Source of the DNA: HGM04593 sp045592125
GTDB lineage: Bacteria > Bacteroidota > Bacteroidia > Bacteroidales > Bacteroidaceae
DNA: 14,610 bases
Direction: 5' to 3'
Assembly (NCBI GenBank): GCA_045592125.1
Contig: JAZNUE010000060.1
Span: 1-14,610, forward strand
The position numbers and the translations under genes were made by a program. The notes beneath the pieces are model-generated. The model had not been told where the DNA came from. It saw only the letters and a program-made list of their open reading frames with translations, and did not search any database. Positions 7,771 through 14,574 of this stretch are shown piece after piece (position 1 is the stretch's first letter; each line of letters begins with the position of its first letter).

Positions 7771-7975
7771 GAAAAAGTGATTTTCTGCGTAAAAATATAT
7801 TACAATCCTCGCCTTGGTTGCCATTTGTTAAGGCAAATGCCCTCACTGCTGGCTAAAAGCCATAGCGTACCGCGCTGTTTTTTTCAAGAATATCCCTGCA
7901 GGCGTGCAATACAACAAAAGTTTTTATTAATTTTACCGGGTGTTAGGCGAAAAGTAACAAAACTATATATAGATA
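7771..7975. other. Divergent intergenic region before the secreted EEP-family gene
   Basis: The space between divergent ilvC and the EEP-family gene holds the ilvC promoter at one end. Towards the other are CATTTG/CAAATG arms around TTAAGG (about 7823-7840), a TGGCT/AGCCA hairpin followed by a weak AGCG/CGCT stem and a seven-T run at about 7878-7884. That last element resembles a small attenuator reading rightward but is not strong. TAATTTTA at 7928-7935 is a poor -7 match without a good -33, so I cannot place the promoter of the EEP-family gene with confidence. Confidence 0.35.
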
Positions 7976-9016
7976 ATGAGAAAGAAGAGTTGCCTGCTGA
8001 TGGTGCTTATGCTGTTTGCTGTAATGCTTACGGTGTCGGCACAGCAAAAGAAGTATGAGGTGTACAGTGTCGGTTTCTACAACCTCGAGAACCTTTTTGA
8101 CACAATACATGACCCTGGAAAGAATGACTATGAGTTCCTGCCCGACGGCACAAACAAGTGGGGTACGCTCAAGTACACCAGCAAGCTCAAGAACATGGCC
8201 ACGGTGCTAAATGAGATGGGTACCGATGTGGTTCCTGTGGGAATGGCGGCAGTTGGCGTGTCGGAGATAGAGAACAGCCGCGTGCTGGCCGACCTTGTGA
8301 GCCATGAGGCGCTTGCTCCCCGAGGCTGGGATTTCGTCCACATTGAAGGTCCCGACACTCGTGGCGTTGACTGCGCATTACTCTACAACCCCAAGCTCTT
8401 CAAGCCTGTTGCCTCAAGGCTTGCCCCTTACACAACCGAGGACAATGATACCACGTACAAGACACGCGGTTTCCTCATTGTGAGCGGGAACATGGGCGGC
8501 GAACTGGTGCACATAATCGTTAACCACTGGCCTTCGCGCTATGCCAAGTCGCCGGCGCGTGAGCGTGCAGGAGTGCTGGTCCGCGAGCTCAAGGACTCTA
8601 TCATGAGCGTACATCCCGATACGAAGGTGCTCATTATGGGTGACATGAACGATGACCCCGACAACAAGAGCATGAAGAAGTGCCTTGGCGCTGTGCGCGA
8701 GAAAGCGGAGGTGAAGTCTGCTTCAGACCTCTACAATCCCTGGTGGAATATCCTGCGCAAGAAAGGGCACGGGACACTGAAGTACAAGGGCAAATGGAAC
8801 CTCTTCGACCAGATTGTATTCACAGGCAATCTCCTCGGCACAGACCGTTCTACGCTAAAGCTCTACAAGACCGAGATATTCTCCCGAAACTATATGTTCC
8901 AGCAGGAAGGGCGCTACAAGGGAAATACCCTGCGTACACATGCCGGCGGCGTATGGCTCAACGGATACAGCGACCACTTGCCGGTGATTGTGTATCTTGT
9001 AAAGGAGGCCAGGTGA
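7976..9016 (+). CDS. Secreted endonuclease/exonuclease/phosphatase (EEP) family protein
   Basis: A 346-residue exported hydrolase of the EEP (DNase I-like) superfamily. A signal peptide (about 1-22, ending VSA) places it in the periplasm or outside. The EEP catalytic signatures are in order: FYNLENLF with Asn36, VSEIEN with the metal-binding Glu97, the VNHWPSR block with Asn183 and His184, MGDMNDDP with Asp223 and Asn225, and the terminal YSDHLP with Asp333 and His334. Family members cleave phosphodiester or phosphomonoester bonds in DNA, RNA, phospholipid or inositol phosphate. The sequence does not fix the substrate, but nuclease-like is my first guess because similar secreted proteins occur near DUF5689 lipoproteins and receptors of the kind found at 2965-6443. 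Here ilvC lies between them, so any shared role is inferred. The start ATG at 7976 gives a clean signal peptide. It ends at a convergent terminator shared with the superoxide dismutase. Confidence 0.9.
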   Translation: MRKKSCLLMVLMLFAVMLTVSAQQKKYEVYSVGFYNLENLFDTIHDPGKNDYEFLPDGTNKWGTLKYTSKLKNMATVLNEMGTDVVPVGMAAVGVSEIENSRVLADLVSHEALAPRGWDFVHIEGPDTRGVDCALLYNPKLFKPVASRLAPYTTEDNDTTYKTRGFLIVSGNMGGELVHIIVNHWPSRYAKSPARERAGVLVRELKDSIMSVHPDTKVLIMGDMNDDPDNKSMKKCLGAVREKAEVKSASDLYNPWWNILRKKGHGTLKYKGKWNLFDQIVFTGNLLGTDRSTLKLYKTEIFSRNYMFQQEGRYKGNTLRTHAGGVWLNGYSDHLPVIVYLVKEAR

Positions 9017-9044
9017 AAGCTGCAGCGAGGGGTAAAACTGAAAA

Positions 9045-9103
9045 GTGAAAGGCAAGAGTGGAGGTGCCTTTCACCTTTCACCTTTCACCTTTCACCTTTT
9101 TTT
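9045..9103. terminator. Bidirectional terminator with four CTTTCAC heptamers
   Basis: GTGAAAGGCA (9045-9054) pairs with TGCCTTTCAC (9065-9074) around a 10-nt loop. The right arm continues as four perfect tandem CTTTCAC heptamers (9068-9095) and then seven Ts (9097-9103), so the rightward EEP-family transcript has a hairpin and a U-run. Read leftward, the same hairpin is followed by CTTTTCAGTTTT, serving the superoxide dismutase. The left arm can pair in several registers with the heptamers. Confidence 0.8.
9068..9095 (+). repeat. Tandem heptamer CTTTCAC x4
   Basis: Four exact head-to-tail copies of CTTTCAC lie between the terminator stem and the T-run. Slippage would change copy number without touching either coding region. 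The last T-run base pairs also form the superoxide dismutase stop codon at 9102-9104. Confidence 0.9.
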
Positions 9104-9719
9104 ATATGTCCAGCCTGCTCTCGACCATTTCCCAGTCGACTATCTCCCAAAGGGCCTTGACGTGCTCGGCACGGCGGTTCTGGTAGTCGAGATAGTAGGC
9201 ATGCTCCCACACGTCAATGCCGTATAGCGGTGTCATCCTGTGGCGTAGCGGGGTGTCGCCGTTGGCGCAGCTTACAATACTCAGCTTGCCGCTCTCTTCC
9301 TGTGCCAGCCACACCCATCCGCTGCCGAAGAGTGAGGCCGCGGTCTCTTCCATCTTCTTCTTGAGGGTGTCGAAATTGCCGAAGTCAAAATGTATAAACT
9401 CCTTAAGGCTGTGCCCTGGGCGGTTGTTGCCCTGCGGTGCTGGCGTGAACTGCTCGAAATAGAGCGAGTGGTTAAGTACCTGCCCGGCGTTGTTCTGCAA
9501 CGGTCCTGGTGGTGCCTGCGCGATAATCTCACGAAGTGTCATCCCCTCAAAGCCGGTCCCTGCCACAAGCCTGTTGAGGTTGTCGACATATGTCTGCAAG
9601 TGCTTGCCGTAGTGCAGTTCTACGGTTGCCTGGCTAATCACGGGCGCCAGCGCTCCTGTGGGATAGATGAGGACGGGCATCTGGAATCCTGTGCGGGTCT
9701 CTTTTACTAGGTTGCTCAT
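9102..9719 (-). CDS. sodB: Superoxide dismutase, Fe or Fe/Mn (cambialistic) type
   Basis: Converts superoxide to oxygen and hydrogen peroxide in the cytoplasm. With the start at 9719 the product is 205 residues, usual for the Fe/Mn family. The metal ligands are all present: His36 in LHYGKH, His84 in VLNHSLYF, Asp169 and His173 in DVWEHAYY. Gate Tyr44 and the second-sphere Gln80 in NNAGQVLNH are present; Gln at this place is the Fe-type arrangement. The NNAGQVLNH and DVWEHAYYLDYQNRR blocks resemble Bacteroides fragilis SOD, which accepts Fe or Mn, so metal use cannot be read with certainty. The frame extends up to an ATG at 9761 (219 residues), but those extra residues look non-conserved. An ATG at 9680 (MPVLIYP) is the other alternative and fits the family N-terminus best by length. 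It is convergent with the EEP-family gene and divergent from uvrD; no clear TAnnTTTG promoter was found. Confidence 0.95.
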   Translation of the reverse strand: MSNLVKETRTGFQMPVLIYPTGALAPVISQATVELHYGKHLQTYVDNLNRLVAGTGFEGMTLREIIAQAPPGPLQNNAGQVLNHSLYFEQFTPAPQGNNRPGHSLKEFIHFDFGNFDTLKKKMEETAASLFGSGWVWLAQEESGKLSIVSCANGDTPLRHRMTPLYGIDVWEHAYYLDYQNRRAEHVKALWEIVDWEMVESRLDI

Positions 9720-9858
9720 AACTGTAATTGTTTTTTCAGGTTCATGGTATCTACGTAACAAGAGAGGCGTGGAGATGTTCGTGCTTTTTGCTTTATTTGA
9801 GAAACCCTGCTGTTGAAAAATAATTAATTTATTTCGCTAACATTCGCCTCTTTATTCC

Positions 9859-9866
9859 TATCTTCG
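9859..9866 (+). promoter_or_regulatory. Candidate -7 element for uvrD
   Basis: TATCTTCG is a one-mismatch TAnnTTTG located 38 bp before the uvrD ATG. Upstream TTTCGC occurs at about the right distance but is one to three bases off the usual 19-21 spacing. The leader that follows is GC-rich and contains GGGCGCTGCCC-like self-complementarity just ahead of the start. Tentative. Confidence 0.35.
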
Positions 9867-9903
9867 CGAAAAATATTGAGCGGGCGCTGCCCGTGGTGCC
9901 ACG

Positions 9904-12297
9904 ATGATAAATTACGAAGAAGAACTGAATGGAGCGCAGCTTGAGGCGGTGCAGTATCTCGACGGCCCTTCGCTGGTGATTGCCGGCGCGGGGTCGGGAA
10001 AGACGCGTGTGCTCACATACAAGATTGCCTATCTGCTTGAGCATGGATATGAACCATGGTCCATACTCGCGCTTACCTTTACCAATAAGGCCGCCGGGGA
10101 GATGAAGGAGCGCATTGCGGCGCGTGTGGGGGAGAGGGCCGCGTCAATGCTGTGGATGGGTACTTTCCATTCGGTTTTCTCAAAGATTCTCCGCCGCGAG
10201 GCGCACCACATTGGCTACACTCCGCAGTTTACCATCTATGACCAGGCCGACTCACGCAGCCTGGTGAAGAGCATAATAAAGGAAATGCAGCTCGACGAGA
10301 AGGTGTATAAGCCTAATGCTGTTGCCGAGCGCATCTCGGCGGCAAAGAGCGCGCTAATCTCTCCCGGTGACTACGAGAACGACCAGGGACTGCGCCGCGA
10401 CGACCTGCATGCCAGGATACCTTCCACCTACGAGATATACAAGAGGTATGCCGAGCGCTGCCGCCTGGCGAATGCCATGGACTTCGACGACCTGCTGGTG
10501 AATACCTACAGGCTCTTTAGGGATATGCCCGAGGTGCTTGGACAGTATGTGGAGCGCTTCAGGTATGTGCTTGTTGACGAGTACCAGGACACGAACTATG
10601 TCCAGGGGGGCATTGTGTGGCAGCTGACGCAGGCACGCAAGGCCATATGCGTGGTGGGTGACGACGCCCAGAGCATATATTCGTTCCGTGGTGCCGACAT
10701 CGGGAATATCCTTGGCTTTACCAGGCGTTACGGCGGGGCAAGGATTTTCAAACTCGAGCAGAACTACCGTTCCACAAAGATGATTGTGAACGCGGCAAAC
10801 AGCCTTATTTCACGCAATCAGGAGCAGATTGAGAAGACTGTGTTCTCCGACCGTGGCGAAGGCGAGCCGCTTGCGCTCTATCCGGCCTATTCCGATTTTG
10901 AGGAGGGCGAGATTGTCGCGAACAAGATTGCCGAGCTGCGCCGTCGCGAGGGACTGCAGTTCAGCGACTTTGCAATCCTGTACCGCACAAATGCGCAGTC
11001 GCGTATTTTTGAGGAGGCCTTCCGCAAGCGCTCCTATCCGTACAGGATTTACGGGGGGCTCTCGTTCTACCAGCGCAAGGAGATTAAGGACGTGATTGCC
11101 TATTTCCGTCTCATATGCAACAATAGCGACGAGGAGGCCTTCAAGCGTGTTATAAATTTCCCGGCGCGCGGCATTGGCGACAAGACTGTGCAGAAGGTGA
11201 AGGAGGCTGCCATGGAACGGGAGACAAGCTTCTGGCAGGTGATTGCCGACCCTTTCCAGCCTCGGCTGGACGTGACGAAGGGAACGTTTGCCAAGCTCCA
11301 GCAGTTTGCGGCAATGATAGACCGTTTCTCGGTCTATGCACAGGAGAAGAATGCTATTGAGACGGCGCGTCTGGTACTGCAGGAGAGCGGGCTGCTGATG
11401 GAACTTGGCAATGATAGCAGTGTCGAGGGCAAGGCGCGCCAGGAGAACGTGCAGGAACTCATGAGCGGTATTGCCGACTTTGTTGATGTGCGCCGCGAGG
11501 AAGGCAATGCTAACGACAGGCTTGTGGATTTCCTCTCGGAGGTAGCGCTCACAACCGACCTGGACGCGAAGGACCAGGATGACGGGAACCATGTGACGCT
11601 GATGACAATACACTCGGCCAAAGGGCTTGAGTTCCGTACAGTGTTTATAGTGGGCCTTGAAGAGGACCTCTTCCCCAACCAGTGCGCGCAGAATTCGCTG
11701 CGCGAGATGGAGGAGGAGCGCCGCCTGTTCTATGTTGCCATAACACGTGCCAAGGACCATTGCGTGCTCTCTTTTGCCAAGAGCCGCTACAAGTTCGGGC
11801 AGTTCGGTTTCTGCGAGCCCAGCCGCTTTATAAAAGAGATTGACGCATGCTACATTGCATTGCAGGGGTCTGTATCGCCCCGCTCCCAACAGGGCGGGCA
11901 GGCGTGGCGCAGTGGCGGGCTGTTCGGAGGCACTAATGGTGCTGCACGTCAGCCGTACGGCGGGCGCCAGTGGGGGAGCGCTGCTCCTCAGGACACGCCG
12001 CGCGGCACGCCTCAGGACAATGCCCAGCAGGGAAAGCGCGTGATAAGCGCGTCGGCCTTTGGGCAGAAACCGGCAAACCTCCGCCGCGTGTCGGACGTTG
12101 AGCGGGATTTCGCTGCCCCCAAGAGCGGCCATGCGGCATTGAGCGTGGGCATGGTTGTGCAGCACGACCGTTTTGGAGTGGGCGAGGTGCAGGCCACTGA
12201 AGGGTCGGGCGAGAATGCCAAGGCAACAATAAGGTTCCAGAATGCAGGTGTAAAGACTCTGCTGCTTAAATTTGCGAAACTGAAGATAATAGGATAG
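9904..12297 (+). CDS. uvrD: ATP-dependent DNA helicase, UvrD/PcrA family
   Basis: A superfamily 1A 3'-5' helicase that unwinds DNA in nucleotide-excision and mismatch repair, clears recombinase filaments and can act with RNA polymerase, in the cytoplasm. At 797 residues it has normal length. All motifs are present: Q motif around Gln12; Walker A AGAGSGKT (27-34); Ia LTFTNKAAGEM (57-67); II VDEYQDTN (224-231); III VVGDDAQSIYSFRGA (250-264); IV LEQNYRST (284-291); V VTLMTIHSAKGLEF (about 564-577); VI LFYVAITRAK (about 608-617). A Gly/Gln-rich low-complexity tail at about 655-720 joins to a C-terminal Tudor/KOW-like module (VGMVVQHDRFGVGEV...), which in PcrA contacts RNA polymerase. The ATG at 9904 gives the usual short lead to the Q motif. 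Gap of 64 bp to the next gene, so co-transcription is possible. I cannot separate the UvrD and PcrA names by sequence alone. Confidence 0.97.
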   Translation: MINYEEELNGAQLEAVQYLDGPSLVIAGAGSGKTRVLTYKIAYLLEHGYEPWSILALTFTNKAAGEMKERIAARVGERAASMLWMGTFHSVFSKILRREAHHIGYTPQFTIYDQADSRSLVKSIIKEMQLDEKVYKPNAVAERISAAKSALISPGDYENDQGLRRDDLHARIPSTYEIYKRYAERCRLANAMDFDDLLVNTYRLFRDMPEVLGQYVERFRYVLVDEYQDTNYVQGGIVWQLTQARKAICVVGDDAQSIYSFRGADIGNILGFTRRYGGARIFKLEQNYRSTKMIVNAANSLISRNQEQIEKTVFSDRGEGEPLALYPAYSDFEEGEIVANKIAELRRREGLQFSDFAILYRTNAQSRIFEEAFRKRSYPYRIYGGLSFYQRKEIKDVIAYFRLICNNSDEEAFKRVINFPARGIGDKTVQKVKEAAMERETSFWQVIADPFQPRLDVTKGTFAKLQQFAAMIDRFSVYAQEKNAIETARLVLQESGLLMELGNDSSVEGKARQENVQELMSGIADFVDVRREEGNANDRLVDFLSEVALTTDLDAKDQDDGNHVTLMTIHSAKGLEFRTVFIVGLEEDLFPNQCAQNSLREMEEERRLFYVAITRAKDHCVLSFAKSRYKFGQFGFCEPSRFIKEIDACYIALQGSVSPRSQQGGQAWRSGGLFGGTNGAARQPYGGRQWGSAAPQDTPRGTPQDNAQQGKRVISASAFGQKPANLRRVSDVERDFAAPKSGHAALSVGMVVQHDRFGVGEVQATEGSGENAKATIRFQNAGVKTLLLKFAKLKIIG

Positions 12298-12361
12298 CTG
12301 CTGGCTGCTTATTTTGGAGAGAGCGGCTGCAGAATAACGGTATAGCTAAATAATTCAGGTA

Positions 12362-13531
12362 ATGGATAAGGAGATGATAAAAAAGGTGCCATCGCCCTGC
12401 TATGTGATGGAGGAGGCGCTGTTGCGCAGGAACCTGGCCCTCATAAGCCGCGTGGCCCGTGAGGCAGGTGTGGAGATAATACTTGCTTTCAAGGCATTCG
12501 CCTTGTGGAAGAGCTTTCCAATCTTTCGCGAGTACATCAGTTCGGTGACAGCAAGCTCCATTCACGAGGCACGTCTTGCATTCGAGGAGTTCGGCAGCAG
12601 GGCCCATGCATTCTCTCCGGCATATACTGCCGAAGAGTTTGGGGAGATAATGCGCTGCAGCAGCCACATCTCGTTCAATTCGCTTACCCAGTATGAGCGA
12701 TTCTATCCTATGACAAGGACGGCCGGGCATGAGATTTCGTGCGGCATACGCATAAATCCTGAATATTCCGAGATTGAGACCGAACTTTACAACCCGTGTG
12801 CTCCCGGCAGCCGCTTTGGCGTTACGGCCGACCTGCTGCCCGACGGGCTCCCTGCAGGCGTTGAGGGATTCCATTGCCATTGCCACTGCGAGTCAAGCTC
12901 GTACGCGCTGGAGAATACACTGGCGCATATTGAGGAGAAGTTCGGCAAATGGTTGCCGAAAATCAAGTGGCTGAACCTTGGCGGCGGTCACCTTATGACA
13001 CGCAAGGACTACGATGTTGAACACCTGATTGCCCTGCTAAAGGGGCTGCGCGGCCGTTATCCCAATCTGCAGGTCATACTTGAACCGGGTTCGGCCTTTG
13101 CATGGCAGACGGGTTCCCTTGTGTCTGAGGTCGTGGATATTGTCGAAAGCCGCGGCATACGCACGGCTATCCTTAATGTGAGCTTTACATGCCATATGCC
13201 TGACTGTCTTGAAATGCCCTACCAGCCTGTAGTCACAGGCGCAGAGTCTCTGGATGCCGATGCTGTCAAAGGCGCTCCATTCAAGGAGAATATCTATCGT
13301 CTTGGCGGCAACAGCTGCCTTAGCGGCGACTACATGGGCAGCTGGAAGTTCCCTCGGCCGCTTGAGGTTGGCGACAAGGTCGTATTTGAGGACATGATAC
13401 ACTATACCACGGTAAAGACTAACATGTTCAACGGGATTTCACACCCGAGCATAGCGCTTCTGCATGAGAACGGCGAACTTGAGATGTACAAGGTGTTCGG
13501 ATACGAGGACTACAGGGACCGCATGTGCTAG
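12362..13531 (+). CDS. nspC: Carboxynorspermidine/carboxyspermidine decarboxylase
   Basis: A PLP-dependent fold-III decarboxylase (alanine-racemase-like barrel) that removes CO2 from carboxyspermidine or carboxynorspermidine. It is the last step of the alternative spermidine route known in gut Bacteroidota. Length 389 residues, typical. PLP Lys44 lies in LAFKAF, glycine-rich LGGGH (206-210) and EPGSA (241-245) bind phosphate, the catalytic Cys319 and nearby Asp323 are in GGNSCLSGDYMG, and NMFNG (354-358) is near the C-terminus. The strand usually reading GLHFHxLCE is here GFHCHCHCE (169-177), with two additional Cys. The partner dehydrogenase gene is not in the window. The ATG at 12362 is chosen because it directly precedes the conserved VPSPCYV; Met5 is an alternative. 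Six bases separate it from the HD gene, so they form an operon. Confidence 0.95.
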   Translation: MDKEMIKKVPSPCYVMEEALLRRNLALISRVAREAGVEIILAFKAFALWKSFPIFREYISSVTASSIHEARLAFEEFGSRAHAFSPAYTAEEFGEIMRCSSHISFNSLTQYERFYPMTRTAGHEISCGIRINPEYSEIETELYNPCAPGSRFGVTADLLPDGLPAGVEGFHCHCHCESSSYALENTLAHIEEKFGKWLPKIKWLNLGGGHLMTRKDYDVEHLIALLKGLRGRYPNLQVILEPGSAFAWQTGSLVSEVVDIVESRGIRTAILNVSFTCHMPDCLEMPYQPVVTGAESLDADAVKGAPFKENIYRLGGNSCLSGDYMGSWKFPRPLEVGDKVVFEDMIHYTTVKTNMFNGISHPSIALLHENGELEMYKVFGYEDYRDRMC

Positions 13532-13537
13532 GATATT

Positions 13538-14143
13538 ATGAGTACTCTTGAAAGGGCAATAGAGATAGCGGCCGAGGCGCATCGAGGGCAATTGGACAAG
13601 GCCGGGTGCGATTATATAGGTCATCCGTTGCGTGTTATGGCTGCGGGCAAAAGCATGGAGGAGAAGATTGCGGGTGTGCTGCACGATGTTGTTGAGGACG
13701 GCGGCTGGACATTCGAGATGCTTGAGGCCGAAGGTTTCTCGGCCGAGATAATTGAGGCCCTGCGCTGTGTCACTAAACTCTCCGATGATGAACCGTATGA
13801 TAAGTTCATTGCCCGCATAAAGGGTAATCCGTTGGCCGTGGCGGTAAAGCTCAATGACCTGAGCGATAACATGGATATACGCCGCCTGCCATATATGTCG
13901 GACAAGGATGTGAAACGCCTGAAGAAGTACCTGAAGGCGTACAAGCTGCTCACGGGCGAACCGCGATATTCAGTCTATGCCTGCCGGCAAGAGTTTCCCA
14001 ATGCATATAATCCTTGGACTGATGACGATGACGCTGAACTGATTGCCATGTGGGGCGAGGGCGCTACAGTGGAGGAACTTGCCGGGCACTTTCAGCGCAA
14101 GCCTGGAGCAATCCTCTCCAGGATTAAGAAACTGGGGCTGTAG
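13538..14143 (+). CDS. HD-domain hydrolase (SpoT/MESH1-like) with C-terminal helix-turn-helix-like tail
   Basis: A 201-residue protein. Residues 1-140 match the HD domain of RelA/SpoT hydrolases and MESH1-type small alarmone hydrolases: AHRGQLDKAGCDYIGHP with His14 and His29, LHDVVED with His49, Asp50, Glu53 and Asp54, VTK (78-80), and KLNDLSDNM with Asp107. This would support Mn2+-dependent hydrolysis of (p)ppGpp or a related nucleotide, though in many family members the substrate is unproven. No synthetase or regulatory domain is present. Residues about 158-201 (NPWTDDDDAELIAMWGEG..VEELAGHFQRKPGAILSRIKKLGL) look like a SANT/Myb-like helix-turn-helix, with Trp160 and a characteristic AI-SRI-KLGL ending; similar tails occur at the ends of Bacteroidota nucleic-acid proteins. 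The combination suggests DNA or RNA tethering. It follows nspC by 6 bp, with weak AGGA upstream of the ATG, and is probably co-translated from that mRNA. Confidence 0.82.
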   Translation: MSTLERAIEIAAEAHRGQLDKAGCDYIGHPLRVMAAGKSMEEKIAGVLHDVVEDGGWTFEMLEAEGFSAEIIEALRCVTKLSDDEPYDKFIARIKGNPLAVAVKLNDLSDNMDIRRLPYMSDKDVKRLKKYLKAYKLLTGEPRYSVYACRQEFPNAYNPWTDDDDAELIAMWGEGATVEELAGHFQRKPGAILSRIKKLGL

Positions 14144-14150
14144 GGTGACT

Positions 14151-14169
14151 AAGGATTCTTTCCTTTTTT
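14151..14169 (+). terminator. Weak hairpin plus T-run after the HD gene
   Basis: AAGGA (14151-14155) can pair with TCCTT (14161-14165), loop TTCTT, running into TTTTTT. It starts 7 nt after the stop. The stem is short and AT-rich, so termination may be partial and some read-through into the array is possible. Confidence 0.45.
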
Positions 14170-14209
14170 GTGAACTTTGGAGATTTTCTACAAAAAACTT
14201 TCAAAAAAT

Positions 14210-14240
14210 TTTGCAGGTTTGAAAATAAGTACTACCTTTG
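14210..14240 (+). promoter_or_regulatory. Near-consensus Bacteroidales promoter of the tRNA-Gly-like array
   Basis: TTTG (14210-14213), a 19-bp spacer, and TACCTTTG (14233-14240) match the Bacteroidota -33/-7 consensus exactly. An AT-rich, A-tract-containing upstream stretch (14181-14209) resembles that of strongly expressed stable-RNA genes. The predicted start, about 14246-14248, is 24-26 nt before the first tRNA-like unit. The leader can form a small AATCGC/GCGATT hairpin. Confidence 0.85.
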
Positions 14241-14271
14241 CACCCGTTAAGCAAATCGCCAAGCGATTAAT

Positions 14272-14307
14272 GCGGAAATAGCTCAGTTGGTAGAGCACAG
14301 TCTTGCC
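14272..14307 (+). pseudogene. tRNA-Gly(GCC) 5' half, unit 1
   Basis: Covers tRNA positions 1-36. The anticodon 5' stem reads CAGTC in place of CAACC, the only difference from the other units within this half. No 3' half follows. Confidence 0.75.
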
Positions 14308-14372
14308 GAAAAAGAATAAGGGTTTCCAACCTTGGCAAGGAAAGGCAAAACAATAGAGCAAATACACAAACT

Positions 14373-14408
14373 GCGGAAATAGCTCAGTTGGTAGAGCACA
14401 ACCTTGCC
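14373..14408 (+). pseudogene. tRNA-Gly(GCC) 5' half, unit 2
   Basis: Same 36 nt with the anticodon stem CAACC expected for a bacterial tRNA-Gly(GCC). The sequence leaves the tRNA after the third anticodon base. Confidence 0.75.
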
Positions 14409-14473
14409 GAAAAAGAATAAGGATTTCCAACCTTGGCAAGGAAAGGCAAAACAATAGAGCAAATACACAAACT

Positions 14474-14509
14474 GCGGAAATAGCTCAGTTGGTAGAGCAC
14501 AACCTTGCC
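14474..14509 (+). pseudogene. tRNA-Gly(GCC) 5' half, unit 3
   Basis: Identical to unit 2 in this half and followed by the same 65-nt non-tRNA segment. Confidence 0.75.
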
Positions 14510-14574
14510 GAAAAAGAATAAGGGTTTCCAACCTTGGCAAGGAAAGGCAAAACAATAGAGCAAATACACAAACT

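Noticed and set aside
9720..9761. Extended N-terminus of the superoxide dismutase
   Set aside because: The extra 14 residues have no resemblance to family N-termini and do not form a signal peptide, so the later ATG was preferred.
10810..12165. 451-codon open frame antisense to uvrD
   Set aside because: It lies wholly inside uvrD, which has every helicase motif in frame. Its product has no recognisable domain, and long antisense frames are common in GC-rich coding DNA.
14188..14569. Overlapping minus-strand frames of 61-90 codons across the tRNA-like array
   Set aside because: They are antisense translations of the 101-bp repeats, recur once per unit and have no independent coding signal.
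14272..14574. CRISPR array
   Set aside because: The period is a constant 101 bp and the whole unit repeats. There are no unique spacers between repeats and no cas genes.
14272..14574. Intron-containing or split tRNA-Gly genes
   Set aside because: The 65-nt segment lacks a 3' half: no T arm with TTCGA and nothing complementary to the full acceptor strand GCGGAAA. It is also too short for a group I intron.
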